Source: CAVOAK01 sp965217615 (GTDB taxonomy: Bacteria; Pseudomonadota; Alphaproteobacteria; UBA8366; CAVOAK01). From it: a stretch of 64,000 nt of DNA. Location: assembly GCA_965217615.1 (NCBI GenBank), contig CBDCIT010000033.1:27444-91443 (forward strand), read 5' to 3'. Of the stretch, positions 36,867-46,706 are shown piece by piece (positions within the stretch are counted from its first letter, which is position 1; every line of letters starts with the position of its first letter). The position numbers were made by a program, and so were the translations under genes. The notes beneath the pieces are model-generated. The model had not been told where the DNA came from. It was given only the letters and a program-made list of their open reading frames with translations, and did not search any database.

Positions 36867-38132
36867 TCAGGCGCTGCTGCCCACGTCTTCACGGCGATCG
36901 GAATAGATGTAGAGAGGTTCTGCTGGGCCATCTACGACCTCCTTATTGATAACGATTTGCTCCACATCATCGAGGCTGGGTAGTTCGTACATCGGCCCCA
37001 AGAGTATCGACTCCATAATCGATCGTAATCCGCGTGCGCCGGTCTTACGGGCAATAGCTCGATGGGCGATTGCCTTTACCGCCTCTTCAGAAAACTCGAG
37101 TCGGACGTCTTCCATGTCGAATAGGCGCTGGTATTGCTTTACCAATGCATTGCGCGGCGTCGTTAGAATTTCGACAAGTGTTTCCTCATCAAGATCGTCA
37201 AGCGTCGCAATAACCGGCAGGCGGCCGACAAATTCGGGGATCAAGCCAAACTTAAGCAAATCCTCGGGTTCGACCTCGCGCAGCACTTCGCCAATCTGGC
37301 GATCGTCAGGACCCCGCACATCCGCACCGAAGCCAATTGACGAGCCCTTTCGGCGCGAAGAGATGATGCGCTCCAAGCCAGCGAATGCACCGCCGCAAAT
37401 GAAGAGAATATCCGTTGTGTCTACCTGCAGGAACTCTTGCTGCGGGTGCTTGCGGCCACCTTGCGGCGGAACGCTGGCAATGGTGCCCTCCATGATCTTG
37501 AGAAGGGCCTGCTGAACACCTTCGCCGGAGACGTCGCGCGTAATGGATGGGTTGTCCGACTTGCGGCTGATCTTGTCGATCTCGTCGATATAAACGATGC
37601 CGCGTTGCGCGCGCTCCACATTGTAGTCCGCTGACTGCAACAGTTTCAGAATGATGTTCTCGACATCCTCGCCGACATACCCCGCTTCGGTGAGCGTCGT
37701 CGCGTCGGCCATAGTGAATGGCACATCGAGAATTCGGGCGAGGGTCTGGGCGAGTAAAGTTTTGCCGCAACCTGTTGGGCCAATGAGGACGATGTTCGAC
37801 TTTGCGAGCTCGACGTCATTATCCTTGCCGCCGTGCGCGAGGCGTTTGTAGTGGTTGTGAACCGCAACCGACAACACTCGTTTTGCATGGTCCTGGCCGA
37901 TGACATAGTCGTCGAGAACGGTGCGAATGTCGCGGGGCGTTGGGACACCGTCATGAGATTTGGAGAGCGAAGATTTGTGATCCTCTCGAATGATGTCCAT
38001 GCAAAGTTCGACGCATTCGTCACATATGAACACCGTCGGCCCAGCAATGAGTTTGCGAACCTCATGCTGACTCTTTCCGCAGAACGAGCAGTAAAGTGTG
38101 TTCTTGGTATCGCCGCTCGGAGATTTAGACAT
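36867..38132 (-). CDS. clpX: ATP-dependent Clp protease ATP-binding subunit ClpX
   Basis: The 421-residue unfoldase has an N-terminal zinc-binding domain with Cys15, 18, 37 and 40, then a single AAA+ module: Walker A GPTGCGKTLLAQTLA, Walker B IVYIDEIDKI, the RKGSSIGFGADV pore region and the C-terminal small domain. It delivers substrates to ClpP. A 160-base gap from clpP leaves room for a separate promoter. Confidence 0.97.
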   Translation of the reverse strand: MSKSPSGDTKNTLYCSFCGKSQHEVRKLIAGPTVFICDECVELCMDIIREDHKSSLSKSHDGVPTPRDIRTVLDDYVIGQDHAKRVLSVAVHNHYKRLAHGGKDNDVELAKSNIVLIGPTGCGKTLLAQTLARILDVPFTMADATTLTEAGYVGEDVENIILKLLQSADYNVERAQRGIVYIDEIDKISRKSDNPSITRDVSGEGVQQALLKIMEGTIASVPPQGGRKHPQQEFLQVDTTDILFICGGAFAGLERIISSRRKGSSIGFGADVRGPDDRQIGEVLREVEPEDLLKFGLIPEFVGRLPVIATLDDLDEETLVEILTTPRNALVKQYQRLFDMEDVRLEFSEEAVKAIAHRAIARKTGARGLRSIMESILLGPMYELPSLDDVEQIVINKEVVDGPAEPLYIYSDRREDVGSSA

Positions 38133-38292
38133 CAGACCTGCATCCGCTCCGTTGGTCAGGCATCGTCAATATTGTCAACCGTCGCTCCTGCATACAACGT
38201 AATAGACCCGATTAGTGTCGCTTTGTCTCGACGATAACCAAGCTGTGACTTTGAAGCAAAATTCACGCCGCCAAGCCAGTCGGTCTCACCCG

Positions 38293-38946
38293 TCAACTAT
38301 CGCTGTCATTATCGTTACTTTCATCGTCCGGGCCGATCGGGCGGCTCTCCACCACATCGTCGATCAAACCGAAGGCCTTGGCCTCCAGCGGTGACATATA
38401 GTTATCGCGTTCAACCGCCGTTTCAATTGTATCGAAGTCCTGACCCGTATGCTTCACGTAAATATCATTGAGTCGCTTGCGCATGTTTAGAATTTCTCGC
38501 GCCTGGATTTCAATATCCGAGGCTTGTCCCTGAAATCCGCCGGAGGGCTGATGCATCATGACGCGGCCATTTGGCAGTGAGTAGCGTTTGTCTTCGGCGC
38601 CTGACGCAAGCAGCAACGACCCCATCGAAGCAGCCTGCCCTAGGCATACGGTAGAAACGTCGCATCGAATGTATTGCATCGTGTCGTAGACCGACAAACC
38701 CGAGCTCACGGCCCCACCTGGCGAATTGACGTAGAATGAGATGTCTTTGCCCGGATTCTCCGACTCGAGGAACAAAAGCTGGGCGCACACCAGGCTCGCG
38801 ACCATGTCGTCGATCGGACCGATCAGGAAGATAATTCGCTCCTTAAGCAGCCGAGAATAGATATCGTAGGCGCGTTCGCCACGATTGGTCTGTTCAACCA
38901 CCATCGGCACTAAGGTGTTGTTGTAAATCTCCAGGGGATCGCGCAT
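38293..38946 (-). CDS. clpP: ATP-dependent Clp protease proteolytic subunit
   Basis: A 217-residue serine peptidase. The catalytic serine is in GQAASMGSLLLASG and the histidine in MMHQPSGGFQGQ, with the downstream aspartate in the C-terminal half. I chose the ATG at 38944-38946 (MRDPLEIYNN); an extension to 39012 reads back into tig and is not family-like. It is the second gene after tig. Confidence 0.96.
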   Translation of the reverse strand: MRDPLEIYNNTLVPMVVEQTNRGERAYDIYSRLLKERIIFLIGPIDDMVASLVCAQLLFLESENPGKDISFYVNSPGGAVSSGLSVYDTMQYIRCDVSTVCLGQAASMGSLLLASGAEDKRYSLPNGRVMMHQPSGGFQGQASDIEIQAREILNMRKRLNDIYVKHTGQDFDTIETAVERDNYMSPLEAKAFGLIDDVVESRPIGPDDESNDNDSDS

Positions 38947-39008
38947 GGCGTTAAGTTCGAGCCTTTCGCATGTTTTCCAATAGGTTATACGGCGGCGAGC
39001 GGGCAAAC

Positions 39009-40439
39009 TCATTCACTTGATTTCTTCGACGACTTCTTTTTCGCAGAACTTTTCTTGGTTGCCGGCTTCTTTCGCTTGGAAGCGGTCTTGGCCTTGGCCG
39101 GAGCCGGTTTCTCAGCTTCTTCGTCTGGATCGCGCATCAGTTCGGCGACTGTAGAGTCGCGATCCGTAATCGAGACCATCTCGAGGATGAAGTCGATCAC
39201 TTTATCCTCGAAAAGCGGTGCCCGTAACTGTGCCTGGGCCTCTGCGTTGTTCTGGAGATACTCCATGACCTCGCGTTGTTTTTCCCTTGCCCGCTGTGCA
39301 TCCTGAACGATGGCGCGGTTAACTTCTTCCTGCGTAACCTCTATATTGTTCAGGCGCCCTACCTCGGAGAGCAATACCCCGAGCCGAACGCGCCGCTCGG
39401 CGATACCGCGATACTCCTCTCGAAGCTCACCGTCGGTCTTGTCCATATCATCGGCATCAAGGTTTTCTCTTTTCCGAGCGTCCTCCAACTGCTGCCATAT
39501 CGCATCGAATTCCGCGTCGACCATTCCTGGTGGGATTTCAAAGTCATGCGCGTCGTTCAGCTCATCCAATAGTTTACGTTTCAGTCGATTCCGCGAAAAA
39601 CTTGAGTAGTCCTGTTCGAGCCATGTGCGGATCGCACCGGACAATGACTTCAGATCGGGGAGCCCCAGAGACTCGGCGAACGCGTCGTCGACATCGATCT
39701 CCGCCAGTTCACGGATTTCTTTCACATCAACTGAAAATTCCGCGTCTTTGCCAGAAAGATCGGTGCTCCCGTATTCTGCCGGGAACGTGACTTTAACTGT
39801 TACCTGGTCACCTGCATTAACACCGATCAATTGGTCTTCAAATCCGGGAATAAAGCGTCCGCCGCCAAGCTCAAGGTAATAATCCTGTGCCGTTCCTCCT
39901 GCGAACTCGGTACCGTCGATTTCTCCTTTGTAGTCGATCACCAGGACGTCGCCACTCTGAGACTTTCTCGCTTTCTTCAATGGTTCCGGCCGTTTGTTTT
40001 CGGCCGCCATCTGCGACAATGCCTTCTCAACTTCCTCGTCCCCGACCTTCACGGTTATGCGTTCCAGTGAGAGTTTGGAAAAATCGATGGGTTCGAACTC
40101 CGGCATTAACTCTACGGACATCGTGTATTCAAAATCTTTGCCTTCGTCGTACTCCTTAACTTCTATTTTTGGCTGCATTGCTGGCCGGAGGTTTTGGTCG
40201 GCTATCGCTTGCGCCGTCGAGTCGCTAACGGCTGACTGCAATACCTCTCCCAACACCGCCTGGCCAAAGCGCTGTTTTATTAAAGGCATAGGCGCCTTGC
40301 CCGGTCGAAATCCTGGCAGGTTTACAGTTCGCCCCAACTCTTCGAGGCGAGACTGCATTTTGCCTTCGAGATCTTCGGCAAGGATCTTCACCGTATATTC
40401 TCGGCTCAGGCCCTCACTCTTGGTTTCGGTTAGCTGCAT
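39009..40439 (-). CDS. tig: trigger factor with lysine-rich tail
   Basis: The 476-residue ribosome-bound chaperone and peptidyl-prolyl isomerase has an N-terminal ribosome-binding domain containing the GFRPGKAPMPLI signature (about residues 43-54), an FKBP-like PPIase domain near 155-245, and a helical C-terminal domain. The last 33 residues are almost all Lys, Ala, Ser and Pro (KRKKPATKKSSAKKKSSKK), a basic tail beyond the usual fold. It heads tig-clpP-clpX-lon, 68 bases downstream of tRNA-Leu. Confidence 0.97.
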   Translation of the reverse strand: MQLTETKSEGLSREYTVKILAEDLEGKMQSRLEELGRTVNLPGFRPGKAPMPLIKQRFGQAVLGEVLQSAVSDSTAQAIADQNLRPAMQPKIEVKEYDEGKDFEYTMSVELMPEFEPIDFSKLSLERITVKVGDEEVEKALSQMAAENKRPEPLKKARKSQSGDVLVIDYKGEIDGTEFAGGTAQDYYLELGGGRFIPGFEDQLIGVNAGDQVTVKVTFPAEYGSTDLSGKDAEFSVDVKEIRELAEIDVDDAFAESLGLPDLKSLSGAIRTWLEQDYSSFSRNRLKRKLLDELNDAHDFEIPPGMVDAEFDAIWQQLEDARKRENLDADDMDKTDGELREEYRGIAERRVRLGVLLSEVGRLNNIEVTQEEVNRAIVQDAQRAREKQREVMEYLQNNAEAQAQLRAPLFEDKVIDFILEMVSITDRDSTVAELMRDPDEEAEKPAPAKAKTASKRKKPATKKSSAKKKSSKKSSE

Positions 40440-40507
40440 CCCGCGTTACCTGAGATTTGACACTTAGCTAGCTTACAAAGCCGTATGCGATTCGTTTGTC
40501 GGTACAA

Positions 40508-40592
40508 TGGTGCGGGCGGAGGGACTTGAACCCCCACGGATTGCTCCACTGGCACCTAAAGCCAGCGCGTCTACCAATTCCGCCACGCCCGC
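40508..40592 (-). tRNA. tRNA-Leu (TAG)
   Basis: An 85-nt class II tRNA on the minus strand. The acceptor GCGGGCG pairs with CGCCCGC; the anticodon TAG (complement of 40556-40558) sits in loop CTTTAGG; there is a long variable arm TGGAGCAATCCG; the T loop is TTCAAGT. The discriminator is A and CCA is encoded. It lies just upstream of tig and may share its transcript. Confidence 0.96.
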
Positions 40593-40775
40593 TTGTTCGA
40601 ATTTGGCGCACGCTTCGCCAAGCCACCTTGTATAGGAAGAGGCCTCAGCCGGGTCAAGGAACGTTGAGTTGGAGGTCTATATGGTAAGCAAACGTATCGG
40701 ATTTGGCCGCCGGATAACGATCATCCCTATTGAATAAACCCGCATTTGCTCTGTGTCAGCTATCCAGCAATCCCG

Positions 40776-41096
40776 TCAATTGGAAACATGCTCACGGTAG
40801 GTTTTTGCGAAGGTCGAGAGCGCAAGCATTCTTGGCCCATCGAAGTAGGGTCGAACGCCGTTTGGCTTCCCGAACACCACCTCGTAGCGAACGTGCGGAA
40901 TACCCGAACCGTCCGAAGCAACGGCGAGCACGCGCGCCGTCTCAACTAAGCTGTCGGAATGCGTGCGACGAAATTGCGATCCCGACTTTATGTACTGCAT
41001 CTTGCCGCTGCTCTTCACGAACGTACTGGTCCGTCGACGGCCTTTGAAATCTAAGAAGTTAGCACGTGATTTGCCAACCAACTGCATTGGACGCAT
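40776..41096 (-). CDS. small protein of unknown function
   Basis: I do not recognise a named family. From the ATG at 41094-41096, which has GGGGAGAG just upstream, the product is 106 residues; an ATG at 40998-41000 would give 74. The C-terminal half (YIKSGSQFRR, GIPHVRYEVVF, FDGPRMLALSTFAKTY) reads like a compact conserved domain, while the first 30 residues are basic and less ordered. There is no signal peptide or membrane segment. The IS5-type element ends only about 100 bases upstream and has probably displaced the native promoter region. Confidence 0.55.
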   Translation of the reverse strand: MRPMQLVGKSRANFLDFKGRRRTSTFVKSSGKMQYIKSGSQFRRTHSDSLVETARVLAVASDGSGIPHVRYEVVFGKPNGVRPYFDGPRMLALSTFAKTYREHVSN

Positions 41097-41194
41097 AGCT
41101 CTCCCCGTTTTTCTTTTCGAATACTTTATAGTGCAGCAACATACTTCAAACTTACTTATTTTGCAATCCGTTGTCCTAGAGTCCTTTAATATTA

Positions 41195-42478
41195 GGGCAC
41201 CTCTAAAAATGCCATTTTCGCGCACCGTCGGTTTAGAATCGGGTTGACGATTTGTTGACATCGGGAGGGGTGTTCATGGGTCAGATAGGATTTTTTAATC
41301 TTTCGAAGCGGTATACCGGGCTGGACGCCAAGAACGAGCCTCTGGCGAAGATCGACGAGGTTGTTCCGTGGGAAGACTTCCGTGGGTGTTTGGATGCGGT
41401 GTGTCGGCGTTCGGACAAGGCGCGCAAGTCGCGGGCGGGACGCAAGCCGTGGGACGCGGTGGTGATGTTCAAGACGATCATTCTGAGCGCACTCTACAAT
41501 CTGTCGGACGATCAGGTTGAGCATCAGATCCGGGATCGCCTGTCGTTCATGCGGTTTTTGGGGTTGGGTCTGGAGGACCGGGTTCCCGATGCCAAGACAG
41601 TGTGGCTGTACCGCGAACAGTTGACGCAAGCTGGGGTGATCGAGACCTTATTCGAGACGTTCGATGGCCACCTGAAGGATCAGGGCTATCTGGCGATGGG
41701 CGGCAGATCATCGACGCCTCGATCGTGGCGGTGCCCAAACAGCGCAACAGCCGCAAGGAGAACGCGGGGATAAAGGCTGGCGAGACGCCGGAATGCTGGC
41801 AGGATAAGCCGGCAAAGCGGCGCCAAAAGGATGTCGAGGCGCGGTGGACCAAGAAGCACGGCAGGAGCCATTACGGCTACAAGAACCATGTCAACGTGGA
41901 CCGTCGGCACAAGCTGGTGCGGCGCTATCAGGTGAGCGACGCGGCGACGCACGACAGTAAGGTTCTCGACGATATCCTGGATGGGGACAACACGGCCTTG
42001 GGCGTATGGGCGGACAGCGCTTATCGCTCGGCGGAGATCGAGGCGGCGCTGAAGAAGAAGGGGTTGAGGAGCCGGATCCATCGCAAAGCCCGCCGCAACA
42101 AGCCGCTGAGCGAGCGCGAGAAGCAAGGCAACAAGACCCGTTCGTCCGTTCGGGTCCGCGTCGAGCATGTTTTCGGGGCCCAGAGCAACGACATGGGCGG
42201 GACGCTGCTGCGTAATGTCGGGCTGGCGCGGGCAAAGGCTCGGATAGGGCTGAAGAACCTCGCCTACAACATGCGCCGTCTGGTCCAACTGAACCGCCTC
42301 GCCGCGGCGGTGTGACAATACTCTGAGTAGGAGATCGCCTGGGCACGGTCTTGAAGCGGAAATAGCTCAATTGGAGCGCGGGAAACTCCCGGAAATCCCG
42401 GTGCCAGCATGGCCGCAGACGGCCACAGCCCGTTTAACCAATCATCCTCTGTCAAATCGCGAATTCTTAGAGGTGCCC
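41195..42478 (+). mobile_element. IS5-group insertion sequence, complete ends
   Basis: The 1284-bp element is bounded by 15-bp inverted repeats with one mismatch: GGGCACCTCTAAAAA at the left and its complement, GGGCACCTCTAAGAA, at the right. It is flanked by the 4-bp direct repeat ATTA (41191-41194 and 42479-42482). The enclosed transposase is of the IS5 type. The ends and target duplication are intact, so insertion looks recent, though the transposase reading frame is broken once. Confidence 0.92.
41276..42315 (+). pseudogene. IS5-family transposase split by a one-base shift
   Basis: The first frame runs from ATG 41276 (good GGGAGGGG site) with FFNLSKRYTGLDAKNEPL and the DUF772-type N-terminal domain. 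After YLAMGG near 41705 the reading must move back one base to continue as QIIDASIVAVPKQRN. The second frame holds the rest of the DDE domain: IIDAS (first Asp), VWADSAYRS (second Asp), RVRVEHVFGA (Glu). All catalytic residues survive. There is no run of identical bases at the junction, so a deleted G is more likely than programmed frameshifting. Confidence 0.85.
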
Positions 42479-42572
42479 ATTAGACGAATATTTGCAAGTC
42501 GACCTGCTTACGCTTGACCGGACAACCACGATGCCACATTGCCGTTGAACTGCTGGGCGGAGCATTGAAAAG

Positions 42573-44066
42573 TTAGCAAGGCGATGTCTCCGGGCTCACT
42601 GCCTTGAGCCGGCGTAGCACTGTTGGCAGCAGGTCAATCAAATCTTCCGCAACCAAGCCTGGGCCAAACTCGCCCGCCGCTGCGCCATGTAGCCATGCAG
42701 CGGCACAACCCGCATCAAACGGCTCCATTCCCTGTGCGATCAAACCAGTTGCGATACCGGCGAGAACATCCCCCGAGCCGGCCGTCGCTAAGTCGGCAGG
42801 CGCGTTGCAGTTGACGGCCGCTCGGCCGTCGGGATGGGCGATCACCGTATCTGCTCCTTTGAGCAGGACGACACTATTTGCGATCTTCGCAGCGGCGCGC
42901 GCGCGGCTCAGTTTATCTCCCTCTAAACTAAATAATTTCGCGAATTCGCCCTCATGCGGCGTGATCAAACAAGGTCCGACGATCGATTCGAACAAGAGTT
43001 CGGGAGATTCCTCGAAAACTATCAATGCATCCGCGTCGAGGACGGCTGACTTTCCAGTACGAAGCCCCGCCATGACGCGCTCGCGGACCTGACCTGTCGC
43101 TCCGGCACCTGGGCCGATTAGCCAAGCCGTCGTCCGCGGATCATCGACAATATCTACAAATGTCGCCGTATCGCGAACCGAACGAATGACTGCGCTGGTC
43201 AAGGAAACCCGATAGATTGCTGCCGATTCTGGCGCGCAGACCAGCGTTACCATCCCCGCGCCTATCCGTTGAGCCGACCGCACTGCCATGCGTGCCGCGC
43301 CAGTCATGCCGGCCCCCCCGGTGACGACCGCATAACCACGCGCATATTTGTGCTGCTCCAGCCGAGGCCAAGGAAACTGTTCCCCCCACAGATCTGGCCC
43401 GTTGACCGCCTGCTGAGGAGCCAGACTTGTAAGTACCGAATCTGGAATACCGATATCCTTGAAGACGACTTCACCGCAATATACGCGGCCCGGCAACAGC
43501 AGGTGGCCAAGCTTGCGGCGGAAGAACGTTACCGTCAATGTGGATTTCGCGGCCACGCCCAATAAAGCTCCGGTATCACCGTTAATGCCGCTTGGCAGGT
43601 CGACGGCAGCGCATGGCGTGTCGCCAATCGCGGCCAGGGTTTCCGCGGCGATTCCGTCGACCGGTCGTGAAAGACCGGCGCCAAAGAGCGCGTCGACAAC
43701 AAGCGCTGCGTCTGCCGGATCCGAGGGTGCCAGCGAGCCAACTGGCTCGGACCAACGTTCAGCGTTGAGCTTGGCATCGCCCTTGAGTCGCTCCTCGGAA
43801 CCGAGCAATGACACGCGTACGGGCCAGCCTGCTTCTTTGAGTATCCGGGCGACAACGAATCCGTCACCACCATTGTTCCCAGGACCACACAGCACAACGG
43901 TCGGACGCGGCGACCATCGTTCCATGACCGCTTCTGCGACCCCAGTTCCTGCTCGCTCCATTAAATGTTCGCTAGCAATGCCCAACGACACTGCGGCGTG
44001 ATCCGCACGCGACATCTCCTCTACGGTCAGAAGAACGTGGGACGTCGGAAACCGATGAGCGCTCAT
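42573..44066 (-). CDS. nnr: bifunctional NAD(P)H-hydrate epimerase / ADP-dependent dehydratase
   Basis: A fused metabolite-repair enzyme of about 497 residues. The N-terminal YjeF domain (epimerase) has CGPGNNGGDGFVVAR near residues 60-74; the C-terminal ribokinase-like dehydratase has TPHEGEFAKLF and the AGSGDVLAGI loop. Together they restore NAD(P)H from its damaged hydrates. The ATG at 44064-44066 is preferred over a TTG four codons upstream. It stands alone between the IS5-type element and lptD. Confidence 0.95.
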   Translation of the reverse strand: MSAHRFPTSHVLLTVEEMSRADHAAVSLGIASEHLMERAGTGVAEAVMERWSPRPTVVLCGPGNNGGDGFVVARILKEAGWPVRVSLLGSEERLKGDAKLNAERWSEPVGSLAPSDPADAALVVDALFGAGLSRPVDGIAAETLAAIGDTPCAAVDLPSGINGDTGALLGVAAKSTLTVTFFRRKLGHLLLPGRVYCGEVVFKDIGIPDSVLTSLAPQQAVNGPDLWGEQFPWPRLEQHKYARGYAVVTGGAGMTGAARMAVRSAQRIGAGMVTLVCAPESAAIYRVSLTSAVIRSVRDTATFVDIVDDPRTTAWLIGPGAGATGQVRERVMAGLRTGKSAVLDADALIVFEESPELLFESIVGPCLITPHEGEFAKLFSLEGDKLSRARAAAKIANSVVLLKGADTVIAHPDGRAAVNCNAPADLATAGSGDVLAGIATGLIAQGMEPFDAGCAAAWLHGAAAGEFGPGLVAEDLIDLLPTVLRRLKAVSPETSPC

Positions 44067-44187
44067 TACCGCGCCCAAGATGTCGGCCTACCATAAGCCG
44101 AGAGCCGTTTACCTCCGATTATCCTGCGTTGCCTTTGATGCATGCTTGGAGGCGGTTTGTGCAGCGAACGGATGTCGTTGGCCGAGC

Positions 44188-46344
44188 CTATATCTGCACC
44201 TCGCCCAAATGCTTGAACGTTAAGCGAAAGAATATTTCGTTCGAGCGGCCGACTTCCGCAACCGTCGTATAACTGCGCGCAATCGTCGCATTGAGCCTAA
44301 AGCAAATGTCTTCATAGACAAGACTGACACTATTTGTCCGCGATTCTTCGCGCTCAAGATCACGGATTGTCTTGGCACTAATTGTCCAGTCTTTGTGGAT
44401 TGCGGAAGCAATGTTGGCACGCAGTTCCTCGGCGTCCTTACCGTCACTCGTTCCCGCCTTTGAATCGACAAATAAATACTCACCCGAGATTTTTACCGGA
44501 CCGGACTTGAGGCTAAATCCAAGTTCGTTGCGTAGCGCAGTAAAGTTCTCAATATCCGCCCGAAAACGAAAGCGCGCATCGAGATTCTCGTTTGGTACAA
44601 CATCGATGCGCCCCACATAGTCCGAGCGATGCTGCTCAATTCCAAAGGTATTCGAAAGATCCTCATCGACGTGAAAACGGTAACTTTGACCGATGAACAT
44701 GGTTGTGAATCCACCACCCACACCATGGAGTTCGCCCTTTAGACCGTAAAATGCACGTTGACCACTCTCGACGCGGTCGAGACCCGGAATACGGTCAGCG
44801 CTGACAAGGTTCGTATCGTCGATGTTAACAATGTTGCTTTCCTCATTTGGAATGTCGCTGGAATTGCTCCCATTTGGCGCCACGATGAGCCCAACCACGG
44901 GCTCGACAAGCTGCAAGACGGAGCCAGACTGTCGAAAAAATGGATAACGCCAGTCGACTTTGGCTTGGGGAAAAAGCCGCCCGGTAACACTGCTCTTCGA
45001 CGCACCGGACTCTTGGCTCACGTGGTACATGTCCGCCTGGACAGTTGCCTCCAGCGTCGTTACGTGCCCAGCATCCGCGTAGTAAGGTAGCGAAATGCCG
45101 GGTTTGATTGACAAGCGCCGACTATCCGAGCCACCGCCACGGAACAGAACGCGCGCATTTGCATCTAGACTCCAGCGAGCGCCGATTTTGTTCGGTTTGC
45201 CAACATGATTGAAATCCAGCATTGGCATGACGATCGGGGGTGCGGGTAAAGACTCGTCAATACGCAGATCTTGGAACAGATAGGAGTTTGCAGCCGCGTA
45301 GTTTCGACCTCTAAAGCCTTCGGTGAAGGCTGTGGTCGTTAGCGCATTGCCATACCCGCCGAAAAACGGAAATCGACTGAAATAGGTGCGGTCGCTGGCA
45401 CGCTGAACGTCGAACCCCCAGCGCCATGTATCATCGATATCAAAACGCCCTTTACTCAGTATGTGGCCTCGAAGTTCGCGCCCTTCCCGCTTTATGGAAT
45501 CAGTGGTGCCGCTCTGTCGCTCAGCCTTGGTGCCTCCGCCGGAAATCTCAAACTCGCCATTATCGAAGCGCTGTCGGTACTCGCCGGAAAAAATTACATG
45601 CTCTTCCGTCGTAAAAATTGGATCGAAGGTCGCGTCCTTGTCTTCGGAGAACGCCCAAAAGTACGGGACCTGCAAGAACTCACCCGAGCTCGAGGTAGAG
45701 CCAAATCGAGGCACTAATAACCCGGTTTTTCGCTCAACTGTCGGATCCGGATGCGAAAGGTAGGGCGTATAGGCGACCGGCACGCCAAACATTTCTAACG
45801 ATGCATCGCGATAGCTTACGGTCTGTTCAGTCTGGTCATGGATGACCTCCCGCGCCTTGATCCGCCACAGCGGCGGTCGATCCGGATGCTCTCTGCATAT
45901 CTCGCACGGTGAAAAGACTGCCTTAACCATTTCGGTCCTATTCCCACCGATTCGCCGCCCACCCGCAGCGGCAATTCGACTATCGTCCGAGAGCAGAATG
46001 CGGATCTGCTCGATCACACCGCTCTTCATTTCGTCCGTTAGCTCTACATAGTCGGAAAAATAGACTTCGCCCGACGGCTCGAGTAAGACGATATTTCCAA
46101 AGGCAGTTACCGTGTCGGTGCGTTGATTGTAGCTGAGGCGATCCGCGATAAGTGTCCGGTCGCCATAAATGATTTCAACATTTCCGCTGGCGACCACTAC
46201 GCCTTTCTCACGATCGTAGTTCGCCTCGTCGGCAGTGATGAGAAATTGTGAGCTATCCTGTGCGGCGGCCCGCTCGCGAGCCACAAATAATAGCGGCAGA
46301 ACCACAATCGCGGTGAACCCGATCAAACGTAGCCAGCTCTTCAT
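44188..46344 (-). CDS. lptD: LPS-assembly protein LptD
   Basis: The 718-residue outer-membrane beta-barrel protein has a Sec signal peptide (about 28 residues, ending AAAQ), an N-terminal OstA/LptA-like jellyroll (ITADEANYDREKGVVVASGNV; quoted in part: NYDREKGVVVASGN), and a long barrel domain with alternating aromatic strands. CEICREHP supplies the N-terminal cysteine pair; I do not see the distal cysteine pair of E. coli LptD clearly. With LptE it inserts LPS into the outer leaflet. It is not next to surA, pdxA or ksgA as is common elsewhere. Confidence 0.93.
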   Translation of the reverse strand: MKSWLRLIGFTAIVVLPLLFVARERAAAQDSSQFLITADEANYDREKGVVVASGNVEIIYGDRTLIADRLSYNQRTDTVTAFGNIVLLEPSGEVYFSDYVELTDEMKSGVIEQIRILLSDDSRIAAAGGRRIGGNRTEMVKAVFSPCEICREHPDRPPLWRIKAREVIHDQTEQTVSYRDASLEMFGVPVAYTPYLSHPDPTVERKTGLLVPRFGSTSSSGEFLQVPYFWAFSEDKDATFDPIFTTEEHVIFSGEYRQRFDNGEFEISGGGTKAERQSGTTDSIKREGRELRGHILSKGRFDIDDTWRWGFDVQRASDRTYFSRFPFFGGYGNALTTTAFTEGFRGRNYAAANSYLFQDLRIDESLPAPPIVMPMLDFNHVGKPNKIGARWSLDANARVLFRGGGSDSRRLSIKPGISLPYYADAGHVTTLEATVQADMYHVSQESGASKSSVTGRLFPQAKVDWRYPFFRQSGSVLQLVEPVVGLIVAPNGSNSSDIPNEESNIVNIDDTNLVSADRIPGLDRVESGQRAFYGLKGELHGVGGGFTTMFIGQSYRFHVDEDLSNTFGIEQHRSDYVGRIDVVPNENLDARFRFRADIENFTALRNELGFSLKSGPVKISGEYLFVDSKAGTSDGKDAEELRANIASAIHKDWTISAKTIRDLEREESRTNSVSLVYEDICFRLNATIARSYTTVAEVGRSNEIFFRLTFKHLGEVQI

Positions 46345-46706
46345 CGGTATCGAATTCGTACCGGCGGTGGCAAGGCAGGCGCCAGTGCGATTTCACTCTC
46401 CTGCAAGTTTCGGAGTGAACGGCTTGCATTCACCGATTTGCGGCGAAGGGAGCATATTGTTGGGAAAATATCAAGCAGTTAACCGACAACCCTCAGACGC
46501 GGCATTTGCCGCGCCATCGTCTTGTGCCAACCGGTTGTGGGCTTGCCGTGTGAATCGAACAGATCACCGGACCGATGAGGAAGGCAACGTCTTGTTTACG
46601 TCGCATTTTACGGGCCTTATAGAACATCAATGAACGCCGAGCGCTCACGACACCAAAATTGTATTCTTCAAGGCTTGAGAATGCATCATTTCGATACGAG
46701 GAAAAA
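46345..46706. other. intergenic region between divergent lptD and nitroreductase genes
   Basis: These 362 bases hold no convincing gene on either strand. A possible plus-strand promoter for the nitroreductase is TTTACG (46595-46600), 17 bases, TATAGA (46618-46623). The inverted repeat TGCAAG/CTTGCA near 46403-46430 has no T-run and is not a terminator. The lptD promoter must also lie here but I could not pick it out. Confidence 0.4.
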
